From positions 21,779,716-21,843,715 of the forward strand of contig NC_045144.1 in assembly GCF_008831285.2 (NCBI RefSeq): a stretch of DNA of 64,000 nucleotides, written 5' to 3'. Of this stretch, positions 10,761 to 21,169 are shown piece by piece. The notes under the pieces were generated by a model, which searched no databases, was not told the DNA's origin, and worked only from the letters and a program-made list of their open reading frames with translations. Each line of letters begins with the position of its first letter. Positions within the stretch are counted from its first letter, which is position 1. Origin of the DNA: Nymphaea colorata. Lineage: Eukaryota > Streptophyta > Magnoliopsida > Nymphaeales > Nymphaeaceae. The position numbers and the translations under genes were made by a program.

Positions 10761-10762
10761 AG

Positions 10763-11520
10763 TTAGAGCCCTATATTATGCTTCAGTATTAGATATGGAT
10801 ACAATGTTCTATTTCTCTGAACTCCACGAGATTAGATTAGGGTTGTAATATACTGCATAGCCTCCTGTGGACTCTCTATCATTTGGACATGCAACTCAGT
10901 CAACATCAGAGAAAATGTCGAGCTATGCATATCCTTTTCATGTTTTAAACCACAATCAAATGTTCCTTTCAAGTACCGAAGGATGCATTTCAATAATGAC
11001 CAATGTTCTTCTACGGGTTCCTGCATAAACTATCACACAGTTAACAGCAAATTCTATGTTTGTCTAGTCTTTGTGAAATACTAGGGGGCTCCTAAAATGC
11101 TTCGATGTAGTGTAAAATCATTAAAGCGTGTTCATTCTTTGGTTAAATTGGGTTGACATGGCCATAGGAGTTGACACAGGTTTTGCATTTAACATAGAGG
11201 TCCTCATTAGTAATTCTAATATGTACTTATTTTGAAACAGTTCTATATGATTTTGTGAACAATTTACTTCTATTCCCAAGAAAAAATGTAGATTTCCCAA
11301 GTGCTTCATGGCAAATCCTTTTGCAAGGTTTTGAAAAAAATTGTTAACATGATTTCTAGAATTTTCAGTGACAATAATATCATCTACATAGATGAGGATG
11401 TAAATAATAATATTTTTTCTTTTGAAAATGAAAAAAGATGTGTCAGATTTGGAACCACTCTACAATGACTCACTCCCAAGATGAGACTCTAAAGTCCTGT
11501 GTTTTTAAGGTACGTAAATT
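10763..11520 (-). pseudogene. E2 reverse transcriptase (3' half) and RNase H fragment
   Basis: On the minus strand RT reads YVDDIIVT at about 11367-11390, then MKHLGNLHFFLGIEV and KPVSTPM. RNase H follows with ILRYLKGT and ends near a decayed NTEA-YRAL. The RT start and the RNase H end are missing. Several stops interrupt the frame. Confidence 0.75.
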
Positions 11521-12240
11521 TGCTATACATACAGCCTTACTAACATCTCTCACTCAAAACATTGAAATCGTCACCTTCATGGATGCTAGTGAAGATCCTA
11601 ACTGGTAGAAGGCAGCGAAAACAAAAATTGATGCTCTCCAACATAATCAAACATGGACATTGGTACCTAGAAGTCAAGCTCCTTAGTAGTTTGTCAATGG
11701 GGATATAAAATAAAAGGAAAACCAATGGTTCTTTAGAAAGATACAAAGCTCAAATAGTTATCAAAAGTTTTATCCAAACTCAAGCCCTGGACTATTTTGG
11801 AACCTTTAGCCCAATTGTAAAGCAACTATAGTTAGATTTATTTTATCTATTGCTCTAGAACATATAAGAATATTATATGTTACGACTCTAATATAATCTC
11901 GTGAGAAACAAAATACTATATCTAGATGTAGTACTGAAGCAGAATACAAGGCTCTAGTGAATGCAGCTATAGAGAATACTTGGATAGTAGCATTGCTAAG
12001 AGAATTAGGTGAAAATGGAATTGAAACTCTAACTCTATGGTGTGACTTCATAGGCCCAATGCATCTTGCTTCTCATCATATCTTTCACAATAGAAGCAAA
12101 CATATTGAAATCGATGTACATTTCATACAAGACATGATTGCCAAGAAAGAGTTACAAATCTCATATATATCAACTAATGATCAAGTGGCAGATATTTTGA
12201 CTAAATCTCTATCAACCAAGAGACACTAATACTTCATCAG
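11520..12240 (+). pseudogene. Opposite-strand Copia pol relic: RT start joined to RNase H end
   Basis: The plus strand reads the region before RT (KFAIHTALLTS), then SEDPNW and QTWTLVP of early RT, then LSIALEH. It jumps to STEAEYKAL, HNRSKHIEIDVHFIQD and ADILTKSL of late RNase H. The RT core, including YVDD, is deleted. The adjoining 3' LTR is of the same family as E2. Confidence 0.7.
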
Positions 12241-12276
12241 CAAGTTCAATGAGTTTGAGAGAAGCTATCAAAGGAA

Positions 12277-12644
12277 CGGTTGACACCATGCAAAACACTG
12301 AGCAAGAAGATCAAGACATTAGCACAAATCAAGCAATTCTTGAAGATGTTGGAGCAAGGTACAATACAAGACAAGAATGCCTTTACCAAGATGACAATAC
12401 AAAAAGGGATTGTGCAGTTTCCTTATTAGTGAAGAAAGAACATTAGAAGCCACCAAAGTTTTAAGGCTCATGCACATGACTTTCTTCCATTTAAGGGTTT
12501 TAAGTCTAATGGCAATCCAGCCTTATGTACAAATTATATAAACAGTCAGAACTCTCAAAAAAGAAGAAGCAAAAAATAATTAATGATCTAGAGAGGAAAG
12601 TGGATGTGGGGTAACACGGAACCACTCTAAAAACTTCTATTATC

Positions 12645-12705
<61 letters not shown>

Positions 12706-12711
12706 TTTCTT
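12277..12711 (+). repeat. 3' LTR of the opposite-strand Copia relic
   Basis: It starts (C)GGTTGACACC and ends GAGTTTCTTCA. It is the reverse-complement counterpart of the E2 LTR at 20754-21169; both share the frame reading ARYNTRQ. It contains an expanded (CT)n(AT)n tract at about 12647-12702, which accounts for its greater length. Confidence 0.7.
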
Positions 12712-13733
12712 CACAAGGCAGTAGGTACGGCGAATTTACTTGTGTTAAAAGCACGATACTTAGAGTCCCATCTTGAGAGCAAGTCACCATAGAGTGGGTT
12801 CGTGTAGGTTGGCTTGGTAGTGGTGGAAGAGAGATTAGGTCTTCAATTTGATTGTAAAAGATCAGCTTCTTGAGAGGTGATGTGATCATCTAAAGGTTTA
12901 GAGGATATATTGGCGAGTGGCTAAGCAATTGGTTCATAGTTGAAATTAGGTTTGATGATGACAATAGGCTTAGAATGCATATGGGGTATGGACAGATCAG
13001 CTAGGTTTGAGTTAGATTTGTCAAACAAAAACTTACTCTCATTAAATATCAGATTTCTGGATATGTGGGTGTCGTTCTTCTTCAAGTCAAGGAAAATATA
13101 CCCATGATGTCTGGGTGCATATCCAAGGAATGCACATGGTTCAAACTTGTACTCCAACTTGTTTTTCCTATAATATGTGAGACAAGAATAATATGTGTTG
13201 CCAAAATCTTTGAAGCAAATCGTAATATGAAATTATCTTAAACAGTCTTTGTAAGGTAATTTGTGCTAGACTAGTCCAGTAGTTTTTGGGAACGTGAGCA
13301 TGACCCATGAGGGAGATACATGTTTGAACTATGTGTCGGTGCTTCCTCTCTTCAATGTTGCATTGCTGAGGAATATGAGGGTAAAATATTCTATGTCTAA
13401 TCCCACTTTCAACAACAATTTTAGGCAAAACTTGAAACTGTCCTCCCCAATTCGAGTTAACAAATTTAATTTTAGTGTCTCAAACATTTTCAACATGTGG
13501 CTTAAAAATTTTTAAAGCATCAACCACATCTAGTTTAGATTTCAAGAAATACATCCAAGCATATGGAGAGAATGCATCCACAAAAACCACATTAAATTTT
13601 AATCCATCTCTACGCACGACCCATGATGGTTCCCACACAACAGTGAAACATGTGACTTTTGCTATGTTGGCAAGCATCACAAACAACAGAAAATAAATCA
13701 ACAAATGGAAGTTCATATCTATAGAGTACATTT
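12712..13733 (-). pseudogene. E2 integrase fragment and pre-RT linker
   Basis: Minus strand: the pre-integrase end VCDACQHSKSH lies near 13690, then integrase core pieces with frameshifts, then the integrase C-terminal CAFLGYAPRHHGY near 13110, then the linker HSMVT-SQDGT near 12780. It ends at KFAVPTAL, where the opposite-strand LTR begins. Its upstream continuation lies beyond E3, at 19089. Confidence 0.75.
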
Positions 13734-14165
13734 TGTAAAAGAATTAAACGAGAGAGAAAAGGAGGGAGCGAGAGAGACAATGATAGAGACCACATAAGAA
13801 ATTACATGGTTTAGTCAAGCTCGACCTACGTCCACAAAGTCTTTCCTTTCGTTACAATACTGAAAAGGAATCCTCTCTTAGAACGTTGGAAAAATCATGA
13901 GAGGAAAGAAAGTTAAATAGAAATTCAGGCTGGTCTATCAAGATCCAAAAATTTTGAATCTTGATTACAAATTTGAATTTCTTTCCCCTTTGAAAAGATT
14001 TTGACATCTTCATACATTGGAGCATTATCTTCATACGTTGAATCATTTGTTGTTTTTCTCTTTTCAGCGTCAATTGCCTTTCTTCCATATTTGGCTTGAA
14101 ATTCAAAATTTGATTTACGTTGCAAGGTTGGCAAGGATGTTGGATCGGCAACCTTATCTCTAACA
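13734..14165 (-). repeat. E3 3' LTR
   Basis: 432 bp, pairing with 18654-19083. On the minus strand it starts TGTTAGAGATAAGG, immediately after the purine-rich GGATCAAAGGGGCA. Confidence 0.9.
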
Positions 14166-14189
14166 TGCCCCTTTGATCCAATCTCCATC

Positions 14190-17100
14190 TTAAGAACATT
14201 TAGCATGTCCTTGAGAGAATAAAATCTTGGCCCTGATAACGGTTTAGTGAAAATATCAGCTAAATGCTTTTCTAATTGAACATACTTAATGTCAATTGTA
14301 CTGTCTGCCACCTTCTCTCTGACGAAATGATAGTCAATTTCTATGTATTTTGTTCGTGCATGAAAAACCGGATTTACCGCCAAATATGTTGCTCCAATGT
14401 TGTTGTACTACAAAATTGGTTTTTGTTCGGTCGAAATTCTCAAATCTTTCATCAAGTTATTTAGCCATGTTACTCTGAAAGAGCTCCTACAATGGCCTTA
14501 TACTCTACTTATGTGCTAGATTTTGCCACTGTTTGTTGTTTGGTGGATTTTCAAGATATAACAGTGTCAAATTTTTGTAACATAGCTACTAGTGAAACTT
14601 CGATCGTCCGGACACCCAGCCCATTCGGCATCAGAGTAAGTAGACAATGTGAAAGAATTAGATTTTGGTATCTCAAAGCCATGGTGTATGGTACCTTTAA
14701 GATATCGTAAAATCCTTTTAACATGAATCTAGTAAGTTGAAGTCGGTTGGTGCATGAATGTACAAGCTTTATTCACTGCATAAGTAATATTTGGGCATGT
14801 TAAAGTGACATACTGAAGTGCTCCTATGATATGATGATATTGAGTCTCATTTTCCATTTTTTCACCATCGAGTTTGGATGTAGGAACATTTGGAGCAGTA
14901 GACATGACATAAGATTTTGCATTCTCCATGTTTGCTTGCCTCAAAGTGTCTTTGATATATTTTCCCTACAAGAGAACAATTTTGTCTTTTTGAAGTGACA
15001 CTTCAATGGCCAGGAAGAAATGTAATTTTCCAAGATTTTTTATGGAGAAGGCTTGTCCAAAGCTATGTACAATCCTTTGAATCTCCTAAGAATTATTTCC
15101 TGTAATAATTATATCATCTACATATATAAATAGAAAGATGATTTTACCTTGGGCTTTTTTAACAAATAGTGAAGTGTCAACTAATGACTCCCTAAGCCCA
15201 TTGTTGAGCAGATATCCTTTGAGTCTTTCAAACCAGGCCTGGGGTGCTTGCTTTAAGTCATAAAGTGCTTTCTTGAGATGACATACCTGGTGAGGTTTTG
15301 TTGTATTTTCAAAAGCTGGTGGTTGAGTCATGAAAACCTCTTCCTTTAGAATCTCATCAAGAAAGACATTATTGACATCCAATTGATGGAGAGTCCAACC
15401 TTTGGACACAACAATAGAGAGAACGACCCGTATAGTGGTAGGTTTTATCACTGGACTATATGTGTCAGAATAATCAATTTCTTCTCTCTAGCTATAACCT
15501 TTGGCCACAAGTTTGGCCTTATAGCGAGTGATAGTCCCATTTGAGCATCGTTTGATTTTGAAAACCCACTTAGATCCGACTAGATTAACTCCCTTAGGTG
15601 GTGTGACAAGGCCCCACGTTTGGATTTTGTAAAGAGCGTCCATTTCACTTTGCATGGCATCAATCCATCGTCGGTCTTTTAAAGCCTCCTCAAGATTTTC
15701 TGGTTCTCTTTCTTCTAGAGATGTAGCAGCCATGTAAACCTTGGGTCGCCTAGTCCCATCTTGAGACCTTGTGATCATGGGATGAGTCATGATAGAGGTT
15801 TCAATGGTGAGAGAATGAGGAGATTGATCAGTAACATTTTCTTGAACCCCACGATTAGGACTTGCATCAATTGAATTGATCGAATGATTGTTTGGAGTTG
15901 GATCTTCTTCCCACTGAATGAGGACCGGGTAATAATACATATTGACATCGATTTGGACCAGATCTATTTTCCAAAGTCCCTTTCAGTGGTTGGAGAACCA
16001 GATCCATGAAATAAGAAACTTGTCCCGTTGAAAACAACATGTCTGCTAATAAAGACCATGTTAGTGATTGGATTTAAACATATGTATCCCTTATGACATG
16101 TCCCATAGCCAAGGAAGACACATGCTTTGGATTTTAGAGAGAGTTTGGACTTTCTATATGACACAAGAAATACATAGCATGTATATTCAAGAACTCAAAA
16201 ATAATCATATCGAGGGGTAGCGTTGAAAACAATTTCAAATGGAGATTTATTTCTGAGTTCTGGACTAGGCAATCAGTTGATGATGTGAACTGCTGCCCCT
16301 AAATAAATCAACCCAAAAATGTTGAGAAAGAGAGAGGCATGGATCATCATAATTAACCTGATTTTGACAACATGACAATGTTTTCTTTTCACAATGCCAT
16401 TTTGTTGAGGTGTGTAGGGGCAAGAAAGCCATCTTTTTATTCCATTTGAACTGAGGAAATTTGAGAAATCGTTGCTTAAAAACTCTGCACTAGAATCACT
16501 ATAAAATTTTTTTATCTCATATCCCCATTGTTTTCCACAAGGATCTTGAAATTTTGAAGCATAGTAACGTGTTAGATTTTCTAACAAGAGGAAAAATCCA
16601 ATTAAAACGAGAGAAATCATCCAAAATCAATAGATAATATTTGTAACATTCTCTAGAGCACATTGGGGCAGGCCCCCAAAGATCCGCATGAAGTAACTGA
16701 AGAGGATGAATGTTATTACTTAAACTGAAATCAAATGGCAGTCGATGTATCTTAGCCAGAACACAACTAGAACAGAAATCAAGTTTACTATCATCCAAAG
16801 GCACATAATTATTTTTCTTAAGAAAATTCAATGTCTTCATGTGAGAGTGACCCAGCCGTTGCTGCCAAAGATTGGCTGGAAGACTTCTAGAATGCTACAC
16901 AATAAGAGTACGCTTGGATTTGTTGTTGTCTTCAACAGCCCATATGTATAAACCATCCTTAGTTTTTCCTTTGTGAAGAGCTGCCCCTATCTGCAAATTT
17001 CTAACAACAAATCCATTAGCATCAAACTCTACCGAGCAATTGTTGTCTTTTGTAAAACGAGAAATGGATATAAGATTTTGACTGATCGTTGGCACATGCA

Positions 17101-18202
17101 CAACATTCTTTAACCAAAAAAAAAAAACACGAGATTGAATTGAAAAATATGTAACCAATATGAGAAATCGTAGCCTTAGTGTCACTGCCTACAAGAACAC
17201 CTTCTCCTCCTTGGTAATCGACTTTGTCTTCCATAGAATCATCATTGCGAGTCACATGATGGGTCACACCGCTATCAAGGTACCAGGCATTGTCGCAGCC
17301 TCCATTCAAGGCCATGGCCATAAAGGCCTTTGGTATTTCATAACATGTCCGTGCAGTATGATTCCTGCACCCACAAAATTGACATATAACCTGCTAACTT
17401 TCAGAATTCTTTTACCCTTGAGTCCTTCGTCTAGCAGGGTAAGAGTTCCTTCCATGGCTACGGCCACTACGCCCATTTTGGCCACTATTTGCCTCATGAC
17501 TGCCATAGTTTCCTCGACCACCATAGCATCCTCGTTGAGTGAAAAAGGTTGTTGCTAAAGACTCAACTTGGGCATGAATTTTAAGAGCAAGCAATTGAAG
17601 TCTATGCTCTTGATTGAGTAAGAGATCATGTAACTCAGAAAAGGTAGGTAGTATTTTGGACATGGTGACTGTAGTAATAAAACTCTCATACTCACTTGAC
17701 AAACCATTGAGAGTATGCAAAACCAGATCTGAATCAGATACAATTTCATTCACAGCTCGAAGAGAATCAACCAAAAACCTAACGTGGTTGAGATATTCTA
17801 ACATACTTTTGTCATTCTTTTTGGCATTTGCAAATACCTCTTTAACTAAAGAATATGAATATTTGAATGAGACGCATGGGCATTATCTAGGGCCACCCAG
17901 GCTTAACGAGCCATGTCATAGGAGATAATTTGTGTGAGTATAGACTGACTAATAGTTGACAATATCCAGCTTAATGCAAGCTGGTCGGAGCGCTTCCATT
18001 TGATGTACTCTGGATTAATTTCTGTAGAATTATCATTCAGTTTTTTTGGTGGAGGAGTAGAAGAGTCGTCAACATACCTCAATAAATCTTGGCAATACAT
18101 GTCACTACGAAGCTATGATTTCCAGAGAAGGTAGTTGTTTTCGCCCAGCTTGATAGATACGAGGCTTGCAATAGCATTCCATTGAGGATTGACGGTTGCC
18201 AT
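14190..18202 (-). pseudogene. E3 gag-pol polyprotein, decayed
   Basis: Minus strand from an ATG at 18202. Gag (KLGENNYLLWKS then a TAG; WILSTISQSI) occupies 18202-17400. Protease (WYLDSG-THHVT) is near 17300-17260. Pre-integrase with CSSCVLAKIH is near 16770. Integrase (HADLWGP, then YTPQQNG) runs 16700-16270. RT (SKWVFKIKR, LHQLDVNNVFL, LKQAPQAWF, YVDDIIIT) runs 15640-15090. RNase H (HARTKYIEIDYHFV, LADIFTKPLSG) ends near 14230. Stops such as the TAG after KS and a TAA after DMAR, plus frameshifts, inactivate it. The domain order is that of Copia. Confidence 0.88.
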
Positions 18203-18642
18203 GGTAGATTGCTGAAAACCCACGACATTTGTAAAAACTATATGTCAGCAACGGATAGTCCAAAAATTCAAAAAAAATGGTAGAAGTGATCCTCAGATAT
18301 AGATGATTCCAACGAGCCCTTGCTTGACCCTTGACAATGCTAGAGCTGACAATGCCAGCCGATTTCGCGACAGGTTCTAGGCGACTCCCTGTCTACTTTA
18401 TAAGACAGTCAACACTTCAAAAATTCATCACCTCAATGCCTGCTCCAAAAAATCTGAAATTTTGCAGGGAGATTCATCAAATGTAGACGATTTCAAAGAG
18501 CCCTTACTCGACCCCCTAACATCGCTAGATCTGACAACGCCGGCCAATGTCATGACAGGTTTTTCTGGTGGCAGCCACAAGCCAGGCGATAAATACCTCT
18601 ATACTCCTTCTGTTCCTCACGCCCTCACAATAGACTATGTGG

Positions 18643-18653
18643 CTCTGATACCA
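18643..18653 (-). other. E3 primer-binding site
   Basis: The minus strand reads TGGTATCAGAG directly beside the LTR, an exact match to the usual initiator Met tRNA primer site of plant Copia elements. Confidence 0.9.
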
Positions 18654-19083
18654 TGTAAAAGAATTAAACAAGTGACAAAGAGGGGGCGAGAGACAGAACG
18701 AGAGAGAGCACACAAGAAATTACATGGGTTGGTCAAGCTCAACCTATGTCCATGAAGTCTTCCCTTTCTTTACAATTCTGAAAGGGAACCCTCTCTTTCA
18801 ACATTGGAAAATCATGAGAGGAAATAAAGTTAAATAGAAATTGCAGGCTGGTCTATCAAGATCCAAAAATTTTGGATCTTGAATACAAATTTGAATTTTT
18901 TTCCCCTTTGAAAAGATTTTGACATTTTCATACATTGGAGCATTATCTTCATACGTTGAATCATTTGTTGCTTTCCTCTTTTCAGCGTCAATTGCCTTTC
19001 TTCCATATTTGGCTTGGAATTCAAAATTTAATTTACGTTGCAAGGTTGGCAAGGACATTGGATCGGCAACTTTATCTCTAACA
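18654..19083 (-). repeat. E3 5' LTR
   Basis: 430 bp, counterpart of 13734-14165. It is followed by the CATTT target duplicate and then by E2 sequence. Confidence 0.9.
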
Positions 19084-20743
19084 CATTTTGCACTACTCTA
19101 ATAGATAGATGCCTGAATCTAATGTGTCACCATTCAAGAGAAACTTTTTCTCGAGCATGAACATCTTTTCCTGGTCTCCACTTTAGTTAATGCTATAGAG
19201 GCCATCCTCATTTATTCCCTTCAGCAGCGGTACTCCAATACTCATATCCTTAACACAACAAGTGGTGGATGTAAATTCAGAAATGACATTATTGTCTTGA
19301 CAAAATTTATGAACAAATAATAGATTCTTAGATATAAAGGGAACTTACAAGATACTATTCAATTTAAATAGATGAATCAATTCTAGAAATAGTCAAACCT
19401 GAACTGTCTGCCAACTTGAGAGCATCATTGTCTTGATACCAGTAGTGGAGCTACCATGAGGCTGGTGTTGGCAGCTGCTTACCCCAGCTTGTGTAAACCT
19501 TTGTAAAATTTTTATTTTTATCATGTGTTGAACTTAGGCCTAGCCATATGTGGTGCCCACACCAGACCTAGGCAAAGGTCTGGTAGTTTTAAATGCACTC
19601 AATTCATTACAATAATAAGATGGGTCGGTGTCCCTCAGCTAAAACTTTTTGGCTCCGTCTGTTCTTGATACTCATGGTGCTTAGAGAGGTTAGAGGAATT
19701 GCTAGTCACATGGCGAGTGGCACCCAACTCTAGGTGCCAGTTGGAATCTCCAATGTTTCCAGCAGAAGCATTTGTGTACTTGAGGTTGTTGTCATGTGAT
19801 TTCTCTTGTTGAGCAACATAAGATTGAAGTTGGTAGCATTGATGCGCTGAATGACCGACCTTCTCACATAGCTGAGAATAAACTCAAGGTCTATTATGTT
19901 TATTATTGTATCCTAATCTTCCTCAGTTTGTTCCTCAGCCACGATTTCCTCTATCTTCTCATCCTAGAGTAATTGTAATTCAAATTCCTATTTTCATATT
20001 GCGGATTTTGGTTGTCATAGAAGGCCTTGCTTACAATGTTAGCCGCAGGACAAATATGACTAGAGTCTTCGTGATTGCTCAAATGGGCTTCTTGAACTAG
20101 ATGCAAGCTGTGCATTTCATTCAAGGTGACCCTTTGGGATCTGGTCTCCTTAGAGATCCTAAAAGTTGAATATTCATTGGGTGGGCCTTTAAGTATTTGC
20201 ATTACAAGGATCTTTAGCTACCTTTGTGCCAGCTATAGTGAGTTGATACACAATATTCTTAGCTTTTGTAATATACTCGTAACTTAAACTTGGGATTTCA
20301 GTTGCACGATCTTTGAACGTGAATGGGCAGCATAGTTTTCCCGTAAGCTTTTCCATACAAAGTATGAGTTATATAATCCAATCACTTGAGCAAGAGTAGC
20401 TTCAGAAAGTGATGTAATGATCATGCTTATGCCATATAACATACACAGGATTTATTGTAGACAATTCCACTCAAATTTTAGGTGGAGCAGGTTTAGAACC
20501 ATCAATGTACCGAGCTTGTAGATAAAATCGGCTTGAACTGTGATTCCCATAAGAGCTAGCTGTCTACCATCAACTTGATCGAAATATAATTATATAGATT
20601 CTTGGTATTTGCTCAAAAGAGAACATACTTGACATTGATGTTGTAGATCTAGATCTCTTGCCTCAATCACCATTGGAGCCTCATGGCCGTTGATTGATTC
20701 GTGGATGAGGATCAGAAGGTTAAGAGCCTTGAGAAGCCATACC
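19084..20743 (-). pseudogene. E2 gag, protease and pre-integrase remnant
   Basis: Minus strand from about 20740: a badly decayed gag (PSLSYEYITKAKNIVYQL, then GPPNEYSTF and CPAANIVSKAF) followed by protease/pre-integrase relics to the E3 target site. Numerous stops are present. It is interrupted by a hAT-type MITE at 19440-19663. Assignment rests on its position between the E2 primer site and integrase and on partial gag similarity. Confidence 0.6.
19440..19663. mobile_element. hAT-type MITE with 8-bp target duplication
   Basis: A perfect 8-bp duplication CTTGATAC flanks it (19432-19439 and 19664-19671). The left end CAGTAGTGGAGCTA and the reverse complement of the right end, AACAGACGGAGCCA, are both decayed versions of CAGTGGCGGAGCCA, an end sequence I recall from short plant repeats. 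At 224 bp with no ORF it is non-autonomous. A diverged relative is at 47020-47191. Confidence 0.75.
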
Positions 20744-20753
20744 TTTGATACCA
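20744..20753 (-). other. E2 primer-binding site
   Basis: The minus strand reads TGGTATCAAA immediately beside the right LTR, resembling the Met tRNA primer site. Confidence 0.75.
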
Positions 20754-21169
20754 TGAAGAAACTCATGGAGGAAGAGAGAGAGTGAGAGAGAGAGAAAGGT
20801 CAATAGAAATTTTTAGAGTAGTTCGCCGTTAGCCTACACCCACAATTTCCTCTCTATATCATTAATTTTTTTTTGTTTCTTGCTTTTTGAAAGGTTCCTA
20901 CTTTTTATATAATTTGTTCGTAAGGCTGGATTACCATCAGAGTTACAATGCTTAAAAAGAAGGAAGTCATGTGCGTGACCCTTATGATGCTGGTGGTTTC
21001 CAACGTTCCTTTTCACTAATAAGGAAACCTCAGAACACCTTTTTGTATTGCCATCTTTGTAAAGGCATTTTTGTCTTGTATTGTACCTTGCTCCAACGCC
21101 TTGAAGAATTTCTTTAGTTGTACTAATGTCTTGATCTCCCTTCTCAATATTTTGAGTGGTGGTCAACCA
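20754..21169 (-). repeat. E2 5' LTR
   Basis: 416 bp between TGAAGAAACTC and GGTCAACCA as written on the plus strand. Homologous in reverse to 12277-12711. It contains a (GA)n tract near 20777-20795. Confidence 0.75.

Larger units (their letters stand above)
13734..19083 (-). mobile_element. E3: complete Ty1/Copia element nested in E2
   Basis: Two LTRs (13734-14165 and 18654-19083) begin TGTAAAAGAATTAAAC and end CTCTAACA as written on the plus strand. The target duplication CATTT lies at 13729-13733 and 19084-19088. The primer site abuts the right LTR, so the element reads on the minus strand. LTR divergence is roughly 10 percent by eye, making it much older than E1 but younger than E2, which it interrupts within the pre-integrase coding region. 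Confidence 0.93.
10716..21169 (-). mobile_element. E2: old Ty1/Copia element, heavily rearranged and nested
   Basis: Reading the minus strand from the right: LTR 20754-21169, primer site, decayed gag, protease and pre-integrase (20743-19084), then integrase resuming at 13728-12712, then RT/RNase H (11520-10763) and the last bases of the other LTR (10716-10760). E3 interrupts it exactly at the CATTT target site. A plus-strand relic of the same family sits between integrase and RT. Bases beside the two ends (GTCCA at 10711, TTCCC at 21170) do not form a target duplication, so the left boundary is uncertain. Many stops and frameshifts show great age. Confidence 0.75.
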
